A stretch of 64,000 bases of DNA from Bacillus paralicheniformis (GTDB lineage Bacteria; Bacillota; Bacilli; Bacillales; Bacillaceae), in NCBI RefSeq assembly GCF_001042485.2, contig NZ_LBMN02000018.1, forward strand, positions 62,001 through 126,000, written 5' to 3'. The notes under the pieces were generated by a model, which saw only the letters and a list, made by a program, of their open reading frames with translations, ran no database searches and was not told the origin of the DNA. Positions 10,904-19,876 of this stretch are shown here, one piece after another. Position numbers and translations under genes: made by a program. Position 1 is the first letter of the stretch; each line of letters starts with the position of its first letter.

Positions 10904-11551
10904 GTGGAACAAAGTGTCTCCATGGGAAGGGTGCTGAGCTTTTGTGATTGGGTGCTGAAGTTTTTTTACGCCAATCTGCTGTGGTTTGTTTTTACGATGC
11001 TCGGCCTTGGCGTCTTCGGGTTTATGCCGGCGACGACTGCATTGTTTTCCGTGATGAGAAAATGGATTATGGGCAAAACCGATATTCCAATATGTAAAAC
11101 GTTTTGGCAGGCGTACCGCGGCGAGTTTTTTCGTTCCAACGTCATCGGTCTTATTCTGGCGGCAGTTGGCATCATCATTTATGTTGACCTTGCTTTTATT
11201 TATCCGGAGCATTTCCTATTGCACGTTCTCCGGTTCGTCATTATGATTTTTGGATTTTTGTTTTTGATTATGCTGTTTTATATGTTTCCGCTGCTCGCCC
11301 ATTTCGATTGGAAGAAGCGGATGTATTTTAAGTTTTCGCTGATTCTGGGCATATCGTATTTACAGTATACATTAACGATGATGGCGGTCACTGCCGTGCT
11401 TTATATCGCTTTTGCCTTTCTGCCAGGAATCGTTCCTTTTTTCAGCGCCAGCCTGCTCAGCTATGCGGTCATGTGGCTGGCATATCAAGTATTGAAAAAA
11501 GCGGAGGCCGTAGAACAGAGGGAAACCGTCAGAACGACAAGACACACCTGA
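10904..11551 (+). CDS. yteU: DUF624 membrane protein (YteU/YesL family)
   Basis: A 215-residue integral membrane protein with about five hydrophobic helices (roughly residues 18-42, 80-98, 106-128, 148-168 and 172-190) and short charged loops. DUF624 proteins are often found with CUT1 sugar importers and AraC regulators, but their function is unknown. The start is GTG, preceded by a run of nine G in the ribosome binding region. It is the last gene of the yte run; a hairpin lies at its stop codon. Confidence 0.87.
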   Translation: MEQSVSMGRVLSFCDWVLKFFYANLLWFVFTMLGLGVFGFMPATTALFSVMRKWIMGKTDIPICKTFWQAYRGEFFRSNVIGLILAAVGIIIYVDLAFIYPEHFLLHVLRFVIMIFGFLFLIMLFYMFPLLAHFDWKKRMYFKFSLILGISYLQYTLTMMAVTAVLYIAFAFLPGIVPFFSASLLSYAVMWLAYQVLKKAEAVEQRETVRTTRHT

Positions 11552-11569
11552 CCCTTTGCTTCAGGTGTG
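11543..11569 (+). terminator. Hairpin at the end of the yte operon (no T tract)
   Basis: CACACCTG and CAGGTGTG form an eight-pair stem with an 11-base loop over the yteU stop. There is no T run after it, so it may be a 3' stabiliser or partial terminator rather than a full one. Confidence 0.45.
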
Positions 11570-11588
11570 ATGAGAGGAGATGGCTCAT

Positions 11589-11948
11589 ATGAGTGAAGAA
11601 TTTGAAAAACGATATCTTCACTGGATTGATCAAGCCGTAAAGGAGAGCGAAAAGAAAGACGACTTCAAGTCCCTCCCCGGTTTTGGAAGACCGCTCAGCA
11701 AAGAGGCGCTCGAGGGGGATGCGCTTTCGTCAACTCTAAAAAACGCCCGTTATCTGCCGGAGTGGCTGAAGCTGCAAAAGGAAATTAAACAAGAGATTGA
11801 AAAAGCGATCAAATCGAATCAGCGCGAAGCGCTGATCGATGCCATCAACCTAAAAATTAAAAAATACAACCTCACCTGTCCGAACCAATTCCAAAAAGGC
11901 CTTGTTTCAGCCAAAAACCTCGAAAGTCAGCTCAAATATTGGAGCTGA
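11589..11948 (+). CDS. DUF1992 (DnaJ-homologue subfamily C member 28-like) protein
   Basis: A 119-residue soluble, highly charged protein. The DUF1992 signature is visible: an N-terminal amphipathic helix, then LPGFGRPL near residue 32, then a helical region with ARYLPEWLKLQKEI. It lacks a J domain despite the family name. Function is unknown; homologues are small cytoplasmic proteins. ATG 11589 is preferred over 11580 because GAGAGGAG is about nine bases upstream of it and too close to the earlier ATG. No relation to the pectin genes is evident. Confidence 0.8.
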   Translation: MSEEFEKRYLHWIDQAVKESEKKDDFKSLPGFGRPLSKEALEGDALSSTLKNARYLPEWLKLQKEIKQEIEKAIKSNQREALIDAINLKIKKYNLTCPNQFQKGLVSAKNLESQLKYWS

Positions 11949-11979
11949 CGCCATTCCTTGCACTTATTCATAAAAATAA

Positions 11980-12008
11980 TTGCCAATAACAATTATCTTC
12001 TGTAAAAT
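11980..12008 (+). promoter_or_regulatory. Sigma-A promoter of the rap-phr pair
   Basis: TTGCCA, 17 bases, TAAAAT; 44 bases upstream of the rap start. The flanking DNA is AT-rich. Confidence 0.7.
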
Positions 12009-12052
12009 AAAGTTAATAAATGTAATTTTTATGTTTTTAAAAAGAAGAAAGG

Positions 12053-13177
12053 ATGAATGAAGAAGTGGAAGCGAAAGCGAAAGCGGCATACGAAAAAGCG
12101 GCCGGGCTCTTGAATCAGTGGTACACCATGATCAAGCGCCATGAAGCGCTCCAGGCTGTATCTTTGAGATACGAGATCCGAAACCTGCTCTCTAAAATGG
12201 AGAAAAACAGAGATTTGGAGCTCTATTTTCAGCTTTTGGACTACCGCTGCAAATTGATGATGGAGCAGTTTGCAGAATCAGCCGAGCTCTTCCGGAAGAT
12301 TAAAAGGCAGAAGGAAACGGTTAAGATCGCGGATGACATCATTCAGTACTATTTTTTCTTTTTTTCAGGCATGTATGAGTTTTATGAGAAAAACTATCTT
12401 GAGGCGATCAGCTGTTACAAAAAAGCGGAAATGAAGCTGCATAAACTGACCGATGAAATTGAAAAAGCGGAATTTTACTATAAGATCGCAACTGCCTACT
12501 ACCAAATAGATGATCATTTCAGATCGTTGAACTACTCCGAAAAAGCGCTCTCACTTTTCAGCAAGCATAAAGAATACATAGACAAAACGATCGGGTGCGA
12601 AATGATTCTCGGGTCGGTTCAGTTTGAACTGTTCCGCATCAAACAAGCCGAGGAACACTACGGCCGGGCGCTTGATCAGGCCGTTTCCCTCCAAAACCGG
12701 CGAATCATCGGGCTGATCTATCATAATATGGGTCTGAACTACGCCAAATGCAGCATGCCGCTTTTGGCGGAGGAGCACTTTAGAAAAGCTCTTTCAATCG
12801 GTGTCCATGAGCAATCGGTCTTTGGCATTAACACCCTTTTTGAGCTGTCCCACCTCATGTACAAAAACGGTTCTCCCGAAGAAGCGAGACGTCTCTGCAA
12901 AGAGGGATTTACCAGAGCGGCGGAACAAGGAGAGGATGAATACGCGGCGAAATTCAGGCTGATTTTCGCCCTGTATGACGCGGGCCATCCGCTCGATATT
13001 GAACTTTCGCTTGAATACATGAGCGATAAACGGCTATGGCCTCATGTTGCCGAACTGACAAAAGATATAGCCGATTACTACATGAAGTCCGGCGACTATG
13101 AAAAAAGCGCGCTTTACCTGGAAAAATCGCAGCATGCCAAGAATCAAATATATAAAATGAAGGAGGGGCTCATATGA
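12053..13177 (+). CDS. Rap-family response regulator aspartate phosphatase/anti-activator
   Basis: A 374-residue helical protein of the Rap family (usual length 370-380). An N-terminal three-helix bundle (about residues 1-70) contacts the target. It is followed by five to seven tetratricopeptide repeats (for example CYKKAEMKLHKL and GRALDQAVSLQNR), which bind the Phr pentapeptide. Rap proteins dephosphorylate Spo0F or block regulators such as ComA; which target applies here cannot be read from sequence. A downstream phr gene overlaps its stop by four bases. It is inserted between genes that have no rap in the B. subtilis order, so it is an accessory gene. Confidence 0.9.
   Translation: MNEEVEAKAKAAYEKAAGLLNQWYTMIKRHEALQAVSLRYEIRNLLSKMEKNRDLELYFQLLDYRCKLMMEQFAESAELFRKIKRQKETVKIADDIIQYYFFFFSGMYEFYEKNYLEAISCYKKAEMKLHKLTDEIEKAEFYYKIATAYYQIDDHFRSLNYSEKALSLFSKHKEYIDKTIGCEMILGSVQFELFRIKQAEEHYGRALDQAVSLQNRRIIGLIYHNMGLNYAKCSMPLLAEEHFRKALSIGVHEQSVFGINTLFELSHLMYKNGSPEEARRLCKEGFTRAAEQGEDEYAAKFRLIFALYDAGHPLDIELSLEYMSDKRLWPHVAELTKDIADYYMKSGDYEKSALYLEKSQHAKNQIYKMKEGLI
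13120..13144 (+). promoter_or_regulatory. Candidate sigma-H promoter for phr inside rap
   Basis: GGAAAA, then 15 bases, then GAAT fits the core of the sigma-H pattern (RNAGGAWWW, 11-12 bases, RNNGAAT), although three flanking positions do not match. It ends about 30 bases before the phr start, the place where many B. subtilis phr genes have a sigma-H promoter. Confidence 0.4.
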
Positions 13178-13308
13178 AAAAATCCATTTGTTTTTTCACC
13201 GTCATGCTTGTTTGTCTGATAGGGGGAAGCTTCACAGCCGATTCTGCAGCACAGGACGGATCGTTCCAGACATTGGGGAAATCAGTGTTTCCTGACAGTG
13301 GACGATAG
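13174..13308 (+). CDS. Phr-type signalling pre-peptide
   Basis: A 44-residue pre-peptide overlapping the rap stop by four bases (ATGA), with AGGAGGGG six bases upstream. It has a Lys-rich start, a hydrophobic core (ICFFTVMLVCLIGG) and small residues TADSAA fitting signal peptidase cleavage near residue 26, leaving a short tail. Family knowledge: Phr pre-peptides are exported, cut to a penta- or hexapeptide and re-imported by Opp to inhibit the cognate Rap. The mature peptide is not certain. GKSVF within the tail has the basic second residue common in Phr peptides; the last five residues are an alternative. Confidence 0.85.
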   Translation: MKKSICFFTVMLVCLIGGSFTADSAAQDGSFQTLGKSVFPDSGR

Positions 13309-13346
13309 AGAAAACCTGCTGAAATAGAAATTGCCTCCCGACTTTT

Positions 13347-13354
13347 GCTATAAT
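13347..13354 (+). promoter_or_regulatory. Extended -10 promoter of the rhodanese gene
   Basis: TGCTATAAT (TG at 13346-13347) is a perfect extended -10, 37 bases before the coding start. The -35 is weak. Confidence 0.55.
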
Positions 13355-13390
13355 AGTCTCACCTAAAGGCAATTGAAGGGAGCAGTAACG

Positions 13391-13705
13391 ATGACGATAA
13401 AAGAGATTTCGGCTGATGAGCTGAAAGACAGGCTTGCAAAAGGAGAAACGCTGAACATTATTGACGTCAGAGAAGATGAAGAAGTGGCTGAAGGAATGAT
13501 CCCTGAAGCCGTTCACATTAAAATGGGGGATATTCCTGAAAAACTCGATGTCTTCCAAAAGGAGCAGCCTTATATTTTTGTCTGCCGATCAGGCAAGCGC
13601 AGCGAAAATGTCTGCCTCTATTTGCAGGATAAAGGCTTTGATGTCACCAATATGGTCGGCGGCATGCTCGAATGGACCGGAAACACAAAGCCGAAAACAA
13701 AATAA
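13391..13705 (+). CDS. Single-domain rhodanese-like sulfurtransferase
   Basis: A 104-residue cytoplasmic protein consisting of one rhodanese domain. The NIIDVRE motif lies near residue 24. The active-site loop FVCRSGKRS near residue 63 contains the catalytic cysteine and matches the six-residue loop of sulfurtransferases. The terminal GGMLEWTG motif is typical of this family. It resembles B. subtilis YtwF. The physiological sulfur acceptor is unknown. ATG 13391 is chosen because GAAGGGAG lies nine bases upstream; the in-frame TTG at 13373 lacks a ribosome binding site. It is monocistronic between an extended -10 promoter and a strong terminator. Confidence 0.85.
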   Translation: MTIKEISADELKDRLAKGETLNIIDVREDEEVAEGMIPEAVHIKMGDIPEKLDVFQKEQPYIFVCRSGKRSENVCLYLQDKGFDVTNMVGGMLEWTGNTKPKTK

Positions 13706-13715
13706 GCGGGTCCGG

Positions 13716-13748
13716 CTTCTTATCTGTACAGATAAGAAGTTTTTTATT
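13716..13748 (+). terminator. Terminator after the rhodanese gene
   Basis: CTTCTTATC TGTACA GATAAGAAG gives a perfect nine-pair stem, followed by T6. Confidence 0.85.
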
Positions 13749-13818
13749 TATCACATGTCAGGAAACGCTCGGAGCCTCCTGCCGGCGACCTTCAAGGTTC
13801 TTTCGATCAGGATTTTAA

Positions 13819-13847
13819 GCATAACTTCGGCTGTGTGCGAATACCTT
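13819..13847 (+). promoter_or_regulatory. Candidate sigma-E promoter of cse60
   Basis: GCATAAC, 14 bases, AATACCTT matches the sigma-E pattern (KMATATT, 14-15 bases, CATACANT) at 5 of 7 and 5 of 7 fixed positions, with ideal spacing. The B. subtilis homologue is known as a sigma-E-controlled gene. Confidence 0.5.
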
Positions 13848-13870
13848 TCATTATAGAAAGGAGAGAGCGT

Positions 13871-14053
13871 ATGCTGAAGGTAGCCGTATTTGATGAAGAA
13901 CACGAAAAAGATTTGCAGCATGAGATCAATGAATTCTTAAAAAAGCTGTCGGAAGACCAGCTGGTCGATATAAAATATGACGTATCAGCCGCATGCGATC
14001 CTCAAGGCGAACAGCTTTACTGTTTTTCTGCGTTAATTTTATACAGGACATAA
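13871..14053 (+). CDS. cse60: Sporulation protein Cse60
   Basis: A 60-residue acidic protein of the Cse60/YteV family, recognisable from the start LKVAVFDEEHEKDL and the following segment LSEDQLVDIKYDVS. Family knowledge: cse60 is expressed in the mother cell under sigma-E during early sporulation and its function is unknown. The ATG at 13871 has AAAGGAGAGA nine bases upstream; the longer frame beginning at 13835 lacks a ribosome binding site and would include the promoter. It is convergent with opuD and shares its terminator. B. subtilis has the same gene next to opuD, so the position is conserved. Confidence 0.85.
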   Translation: MLKVAVFDEEHEKDLQHEINEFLKKLSEDQLVDIKYDVSAACDPQGEQLYCFSALILYRT

Positions 14054-14055
14054 AA

Positions 14056-14084
14056 AAACAGCTCTTCAAAGGAAGAGCTGTTTT
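14056..14084. terminator. Bidirectional terminator between cse60 and opuD
   Basis: AAACAGCTCTTC and GAAGAGCTGTTTT form a stem of about 12 pairs with a four-base loop. T tracts follow on both strands. Confidence 0.9.
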
Positions 14085-14087
14085 CGT

Positions 14088-15626
14088 TTATGCTTTTTTC
14101 ACCCTCGGGCTTCTTGGCTTCTGGAATTTCTCAGCCTGTTTAATTTCTTTCCGCTCTTGTGACAGAGATTTATACAACGATACAAGCATGAAAATCACGA
14201 CGACTGAGAACGGCAATGCGGCCAGGATGGCGGTGTTTTGCAGGGCCGATAGTCCGCCTGAATACAGAAGCGCCGCAGCCATTGCTGACTGGATGATGCC
14301 CCATGATACCTTGACCGAATTCGCAGGATTCAGTGAACCGTAAGTCGTTTGCATGCCGAGAACAAATGTTGCCGAGTCTGCGGAAGTGATAAAGAATACG
14401 GCAATGAGCACCAAGGCAATGATAGATGTAATCATCGCCAGCGGATAGTGGTCAAACATGCCAAACAGCATCGTGTCTGTAGACAGTTTTGCAACGTTAA
14501 AAGTCCCTTTTTGCTGAAGATCCATCGCTGAAACCCCGAAAATTGAAAACCATAGAAACGCCAGCACAGTAGGGGCAAACAATACGGCAATCAAAAATTC
14601 CCTGATTGTGCGCCCCCTTGATACGCGGGCGATGAAAATACCGACAAACGGCGACCAGGAGATCCACCAAGCCCAGTAGAAAATCGTCCATGAATTGATC
14701 CATTCACGGCTGTCCGGATCATTAGGCGCAAGGCGGAAGCTCATTTGCACCACGTTGGAGATATACGTTCCGATCGTGTCCGTAAACGAGTTCATAATCA
14801 ACACTGTCGGTCCCACGAACAGCATAAAGATCATCAGGATGCCGGCCAGCACCATGTTCGTATTGCTCAAGTACTTGATGCCTTTTCCGATACCGCTCCA
14901 TGCGGAAATTAAGAACAGCACGGTAACGACTGCAATAATTGCCAGCTGCACTTGAAAGCTGTTCGGCACTCCGAATAGATAATGGAGTCCGCCGTTGATC
15001 TGCGTGGCGCCGATTCCGAGGCTTGTTGCTACACCGACGACGGTTGCAAAGACAGCGATGCAGTCAATCCCTTTTCCAAGCGGTCCGTTGACTTTGTCGC
15101 CGAAGACCGGAAACAGCGTCGCGCTGATCAAGCCAGGCGCGTCTTTTCTGAATTTAAAGTACGCGATGCAAAGAGCAACGATCGCATAGATCGCCCATGC
15201 ATGCAATCCCCAGTGGAAAAATGTATACCTCAGAGAATCTCTGAAGGCCTGGGCTGTTTCTGTTTCACCTGATGGAGAGCTAATGGCAAAATGGCTGATC
15301 GGTTCAGCCGCGCCATAAAATACGAGACCAATGCCCATACCTGCGCTAAAAAGCATGGCAAACCAAGATAATCGAGAGAATTCAGGTTTTTCTTCAGGTT
15401 TCCCTAATTTGATCTTTCCGATCGGACTGAAGATCAAAAAGATGCTGAATGCGACAAACAGAGAAACCACCAATAAATAATACCATCCGAGTGTGTTCGT
15501 AACATAACCTTGAATCGAAGTCGTTAACGCCTGAAGGTTATCAGGAGCAACGATTCCCCATAATACAGCTGCTGCTGTGATAACAATCACAATCCAAAAA
15601 ACGCTTGAAATATTTTTCAAAATCAT
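14088..15626 (-). CDS. opuD: Glycine betaine transporter (BCCT family)
   Basis: A 512-residue, twelve-span sodium-coupled secondary transporter of the betaine-choline-carnitine family, which imports glycine betaine as an osmoprotectant. The BCCT signature is present: GMGIGLVFYGAAEPI near residue 95, the FFHWGLHAWAIYA segment near residue 140, and the tryptophan-rich betaine box in the span containing FYWAWWISWSPFVGIF. The start ATG 15626 gives exactly the B. subtilis OpuD length; a GTG six bases earlier is possible. The C-terminus is a basic tail (KAEKFQKPRSPRVKK). It is expected to be induced by high osmolarity and stands alone between cse60 and ytfP. Confidence 0.95.
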   Translation of the reverse strand: MILKNISSVFWIVIVITAAAVLWGIVAPDNLQALTTSIQGYVTNTLGWYYLLVVSLFVAFSIFLIFSPIGKIKLGKPEEKPEFSRLSWFAMLFSAGMGIGLVFYGAAEPISHFAISSPSGETETAQAFRDSLRYTFFHWGLHAWAIYAIVALCIAYFKFRKDAPGLISATLFPVFGDKVNGPLGKGIDCIAVFATVVGVATSLGIGATQINGGLHYLFGVPNSFQVQLAIIAVVTVLFLISAWSGIGKGIKYLSNTNMVLAGILMIFMLFVGPTVLIMNSFTDTIGTYISNVVQMSFRLAPNDPDSREWINSWTIFYWAWWISWSPFVGIFIARVSRGRTIREFLIAVLFAPTVLAFLWFSIFGVSAMDLQQKGTFNVAKLSTDTMLFGMFDHYPLAMITSIIALVLIAVFFITSADSATFVLGMQTTYGSLNPANSVKVSWGIIQSAMAAALLYSGGLSALQNTAILAALPFSVVVIFMLVSLYKSLSQERKEIKQAEKFQKPRSPRVKKA

Positions 15627-15853
15627 CCTCACCCTCTAATCATTTTTCGTCCTTACTCCCATCATTATGTTTAGTATGAGTTGCACATATAAAATTCATT
15701 CTCTCTCAGGAAGTTTGACCTAGCTTCCCCTATTACCCCACAATCAGGTGAAACAAAACTCTTTAACCGTAACATACTTTTCAAAAAAGGCACAAGTCTC
15801 AGCACTGCGCTGAAACTCTGCCATTCCACATTTGTCAAGGGTTTGGAGCAATT

Positions 15854-17128
15854 TTATTTTTTTCTTCGGCAAAGTGAAAATTCGCCTGCATTCATGCCTG
15901 CAAGTCTGCCTGTGACAAGCGCGGATGTGATATTGTACCCGCCCGTATAGCCGTGAATATCGAGGATTTCCCCGCAGAAATAAAGCCCCTCCTTTTTTTT
16001 GGACGCCATTTTTTTTGGATCGATTTCTTTTACGGAAACCCCTCCGCCGGTCACAAAGGCTTTGTCAAGCGAAAGAGTGCCGTTCACGTTGACGGTAAAC
16101 TCTTTACAGTCTTTGACGAAAGCTCTGAAACGGTCTTTGGAAAGGGATGAAAACGTTTCAGAAGGATCAATCTTGTTGCGCTCGAGAAGAAACAGCAGAT
16201 ACCTTTCCTGCATCCAAGGCTTCAGCATGTTTTTGAGTGATTTTTTCGGAGCGTCCTTTAATTCTTTATGCATGTTTTGAAAAAGCTGTTCTTCATGAAT
16301 GTCAGGGAACAAGTCGATTTTCAGCCTGACTTTTTCCTGCTTTTTCAACTCTTTAACGACAAATTGGCTGCACCTGAGGACAGCGGGCCCAGAAAGTCCA
16401 AAATGGGTAAAAATCATATCCATTTGGTGGGTGATGACCGGTTTTCCTTTTTTGTTCAATACGCTGAGAGCGACGTTTCTCAATGATAGGCCTTGCAATG
16501 TTTTCTGCTTGATAAAAGGCTCGTCAGACGTAACCGGAACTTCTGTCGGGAACAGTTCCGTAATCGTATGTCCGGCTTTTTCCGCCCATTCATAGCCGTC
16601 TCCGGTCGATCCTGTATGCGGGACGCTTTTCCCGCCGACAGCGATAACGACAGAGCCCGCTCCAATTTCTTCGCCGCTGCCTGTCACGATCCCGCACGCT
16701 TTTTCTTCATTGTATAGGACTGTTTTCACTTTTTCGTTTGTCCGCACGCTTACATGAAGCTGTTCAAGCCTTGTTAAAAGTGCATCCACTACGCTCTGCG
16801 CCTTGTCGGAGACAGGAAACATTCTTCCGTGATCTTCCTCTTTCAGCTTGACGCCAAGGCGCTCAAAAAATTTGATGATGTCCTCGTTGTTAAATTCAGA
16901 AAAAGCGCTGTACAAAAAGCGTCCGTTTCCGGGAATATGCCGGATGATCTCATCAACCGGCAAGCGGTTCGTCACATTGCACCGTCCGCCTCCCGAAATG
17001 GCCAGCTTGCGGCCGAGTTTGTTTCCTTTGTCAATCAAAAGTACGTCCGCCCCCTGTTCACCGGCCGCGATGGCGGCCATCAGCCCGGAGGGGCCTCCGC
17101 CGATGACGATGACATCAAAATACTTCAT
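15854..17128 (-). CDS. ytfP: FAD-dependent oxidoreductase (HI0933/BaiN family)
   Basis: A 424-residue flavoprotein of the HI0933 family. The FAD-binding motif [12 protein letters not shown] begins at residue 6, followed by [16 protein letters not shown] near residue 45, the hallmark of this family. The C-terminal FAD motif is [19 protein letters not shown]. No substrate is established for the Bacillus protein. I place the start at ATG 17128, where the Rossmann strand begins and GAGG lies upstream; the longer frame to 17167 adds 13 residues without a better ribosome binding site. It is divergent from murJ. Confidence 0.9.
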   Translation of the reverse strand: MKYFDVIVIGGGPSGLMAAIAAGEQGADVLLIDKGNKLGRKLAISGGGRCNVTNRLPVDEIIRHIPGNGRFLYSAFSEFNNEDIIKFFERLGVKLKEEDHGRMFPVSDKAQSVVDALLTRLEQLHVSVRTNEKVKTVLYNEEKACGIVTGSGEEIGAGSVVIAVGGKSVPHTGSTGDGYEWAEKAGHTITELFPTEVPVTSDEPFIKQKTLQGLSLRNVALSVLNKKGKPVITHQMDMIFTHFGLSGPAVLRCSQFVVKELKKQEKVRLKIDLFPDIHEEQLFQNMHKELKDAPKKSLKNMLKPWMQERYLLFLLERNKIDPSETFSSLSKDRFRAFVKDCKEFTVNVNGTLSLDKAFVTGGGVSVKEIDPKKMASKKKEGLYFCGEILDIHGYTGGYNITSALVTGRLAGMNAGEFSLCRRKK

Positions 17129-17362
17129 ACCAATATCCTCAACTTTCCTGTCTTGTAGAGCCTGCATTCTGTGCAGGCGGGAGGGATTTCATCAGATAAT
17201 ATCCGCGCTCCATCTTCTTATTATAACGAAAGATCGGCTGGATGAAAAAACGTTAAAACATGGGGATGTTAAAATTTAGCCATGTTATTATTACCTGAGT
17301 AATGCGCCTGTATGTTAAAATAGAAAAGTTGAATCTATTGAAGAAAAATGGTGATTGGGAAC

Positions 17363-18991
17363 ATGTCAAGCAAACTGTTAAGAGGCACCTTTGTATTAAC
17401 GCTTGGTACCTATATTTCAAGGATCCTCGGAATGATTTACTTGATTCCGTTCGGAGCCATGGTCGGTGCCACCGGCGGTGCCCTGTTCCAGTACGGTTAT
17501 AATCAATATACGATTTTTTTAAGCATTGCGACCATGGGATTTCCGGCGGCCGTGTCCAAATTTGTTTCAAAATATAACTCGATGGGCGATTATGAAACAA
17601 CGAGAAGGATGCTGCGCGCCGGAATGTCGATGATGCTCGTCACAGGCATCATTGCTTTCTCCATTCTATATTTGTCTGCCCCGTTTTTTGCGGAGATGGC
17701 CCTCGGCGGAACAGAAAACAACGGGCTGACGATTGAACATGTCGTGTATGTCATTCGCATGGTCAGTCTCGCTTTACTTGTTGTGCCGATCCTGGCGCTG
17801 ATCAGAGGCTTTTTCCAAGGTCACCAGATGATGGGGCCGACAGCCGTTTCACAGGTCGTTGAACAAATTGCCAGAATCGTCTTTCTATTAACGGCTACTT
17901 ATTTGGTGATCAAAGTATTAGACGGAGGGCTTGTCGTAGCTGTCGGCTATGCGACTTTTGCGGCTTTGATCGGCGCATTCGCGGGGCTGTTCACGCTTTA
18001 TTTTTCCTGGCAGAAAAGAAAAGGGGCGCTTTTGGCGCTGAAGCCGAACCTGGTTCCTTCCGCCAATATTACGTATCGGCAAATGTTTAAGGAGCTGTTC
18101 AGCTATGCCGCCCCATACATCTTTGTCGGATTGGCGATACCGCTTTACCAGTACATTGATACGAATACGTTTAATAAAGCGATGATTGCAGCCGGCTATC
18201 AAAACATCAGCCAGGATTTGATGGCGATCGTGACGCTGTACGTGCCAAAGCTTGTGATGATACCGGTATCTCTCGCGACGGCATTCGGCCTGACATTGAT
18301 CCCGGCGGTGACTGAAAACTTTACCAACAAAGATTTCCCTGCTTTAAATAAACAGATTGATCAGGCGATGCAGATCATTCTTTTTATCGTTCTTCCTGCA
18401 TCAGTCGGTATGGCTCTTTTATCGGGTCCGGTTTACACGTTCTTTTACGGCTCGGAAAGCCTGCTCCCTGAAATGGGACGAGATATTTTGTTCTGGTACG
18501 CGCCCGTGGCGCTGTTATTCTCGCTCTTCACCGTCAACGCTGCGATTTTGCAGGGGGTGAACAAGCAGAAATTTGCGGTTGTCAGCCTGATGATCGGGAT
18601 TGTAATCAAAATCGGGCTTAACGTTCCGCTCATCAAGCTGTTTCAAGGAAGCGGATCGATTTTGGCAACGGCGCTCGGCTATTCAGCGTCACTCCTGTAC
18701 GGATTTATTATGATTAAACGCCATGCCGGCTATTCGTATCGCAAACTGTTTAAACGGTTTTTGCTGATGCTGATCCTGACGGCGGTCATGGGCATCATGT
18801 TGCTGCTTGTTCAGGCGCTACTCAGTCTGTTTATTTCATATGAAGGCGGGCAGATCAAATCTGCTGTCGTCATTTTCATCACAACCGCGGTCGGCGGATC
18901 GGTTTATCTGTACTTGGCTTACCGTGTGAAACTGCTCGAAAAAATGTTCGGTCAGCGGTTGAATCGCTTTTTCAAAAGAAAGGCCTCCTAA
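17363..18991 (+). CDS. murJ: Lipid II flippase MurJ (MOP superfamily)
   Basis: A 542-residue, about 14-span membrane protein of the MOP exporter superfamily, homologous to B. subtilis YtgP, which was shown to be a MurJ that flips the peptidoglycan precursor lipid II. The conserved start KLLRGTFVLTLGTYISRILG is visible, and the spans continue through a basic C-terminus (RLNRFFKRKA). ATG 17363 is chosen because GGTGATT, complementary to 16S rRNA, lies eight bases upstream; an ATG at 17348 is less supported. Relatives such as SpoVB give the same general profile, but the conserved position identifies YtgP. Confidence 0.92.
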   Translation: MSSKLLRGTFVLTLGTYISRILGMIYLIPFGAMVGATGGALFQYGYNQYTIFLSIATMGFPAAVSKFVSKYNSMGDYETTRRMLRAGMSMMLVTGIIAFSILYLSAPFFAEMALGGTENNGLTIEHVVYVIRMVSLALLVVPILALIRGFFQGHQMMGPTAVSQVVEQIARIVFLLTATYLVIKVLDGGLVVAVGYATFAALIGAFAGLFTLYFSWQKRKGALLALKPNLVPSANITYRQMFKELFSYAAPYIFVGLAIPLYQYIDTNTFNKAMIAAGYQNISQDLMAIVTLYVPKLVMIPVSLATAFGLTLIPAVTENFTNKDFPALNKQIDQAMQIILFIVLPASVGMALLSGPVYTFFYGSESLLPEMGRDILFWYAPVALLFSLFTVNAAILQGVNKQKFAVVSLMIGIVIKIGLNVPLIKLFQGSGSILATALGYSASLLYGFIMIKRHAGYSYRKLFKRFLLMLILTAVMGIMLLLVQALLSLFISYEGGQIKSAVVIFITTAVGGSVYLYLAYRVKLLEKMFGQRLNRFFKRKAS

Positions 18992-19031
18992 AAAGGGCTT
19001 TTCTTTTTATGTAAAAAAAGGGAGTGTCTTC

Positions 19032-19754
19032 ATGAGATTGGATAAACTGTTGTCAAACAGCGGCTACGGTTCGAGAAAAGAAGTCAAAAAAATGCTGAAA
19101 AACGGGGCGGTACGCGTGAATGATCAACTGATCAAAGACGCAAAAGAGCATGTAGACCCGGAATCAGACGACATCACGGTTTACGGCGAACCCGTCGTTT
19201 ATCAGGAATTTATTTACTTGATGATGAACAAGCCGCAAGGCGTGCTGTCAGCGACAGAAGACAGCCGCCAGGAAACGGTTGTTGATTTGCTCGATCCGGA
19301 GCTGCTGAGGTTTGAGCCGTTTCCGGTCGGAAGGCTTGACAAGGATACCGAGGGGCTGCTGCTTTTAACGAATGACGGCCAGTTGGCACACCAGCTTTTA
19401 TCGCCGAAAAAACACGTGCCTAAAACGTATGAAGTACATGTCGATAAGCCGATTGATCAGGCGGCTCTCGATCAGCTTGAAAAAGGGGTCGATATCGGTG
19501 AAGGATATGTCACAAAACCGGCTGAAGTGTCGCTTTTGGCAAGCGAAAACGGCGTGGAACGTCTGCTTTTGACAATAACGGAAGGAAAATTTCATCAGGT
19601 TAAAAGAATGCTGAAGGCGGTCGGCCGTGACGTCATCTATTTAAAGCGACTGAAAATGGGGGATGTCGATCTTGATGGAGAGCTTTTGCCGGGGGAATAC
19701 AGAGAGCTCTCTGAGCACGAGCTTGCCGCATTGCAAAACAAAAAGACACTCTGA
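19032..19754 (+). CDS. ytzG: 16S rRNA pseudouridine synthase (RsuA family)
   Basis: A 240-residue RsuA/RluB-family enzyme that isomerises a uridine in small-subunit rRNA. An N-terminal S4 RNA-binding domain (residues 1-60, MRLDKLLSNSGYGSRKEVKK) is followed by the catalytic domain. The catalytic aspartate lies in GRLDKDTEGLLLLTNDG near residue 105. The second family motif, EGKFHQVKRML, lies near residue 183. It follows murJ by 40 bases and may be co-transcribed with it. The terminator downstream is strong. Confidence 0.92.
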   Translation: MRLDKLLSNSGYGSRKEVKKMLKNGAVRVNDQLIKDAKEHVDPESDDITVYGEPVVYQEFIYLMMNKPQGVLSATEDSRQETVVDLLDPELLRFEPFPVGRLDKDTEGLLLLTNDGQLAHQLLSPKKHVPKTYEVHVDKPIDQAALDQLEKGVDIGEGYVTKPAEVSLLASENGVERLLLTITEGKFHQVKRMLKAVGRDVIYLKRLKMGDVDLDGELLPGEYRELSEHELAALQNKKTL

Positions 19755-19786
19755 TTCGTCGAGTGCCTGTAGAGCTGGTTTATGGG

Positions 19787-19818
19787 GCATCAAACTTCAT
19801 CGGGTTTGATGCTTTTTA
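19787..19818 (+). terminator. Terminator after ytzG
   Basis: GCATCAAAC and GTTTGATGC form a nine-pair stem with an eight-base loop, followed by T5. Confidence 0.85.
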
Positions 19819-19876
19819 TGTTTGATGGCTGTCCTATATGATATTCAGCGCTAAAGTTCAATTTTTCAGAATATTA

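Noticed and set aside
15780-15853. Terminator of ytfP around CAGCACTGCGCTG
   Set aside because: Only a four- to five-pair stem with no T tract on the minus strand.
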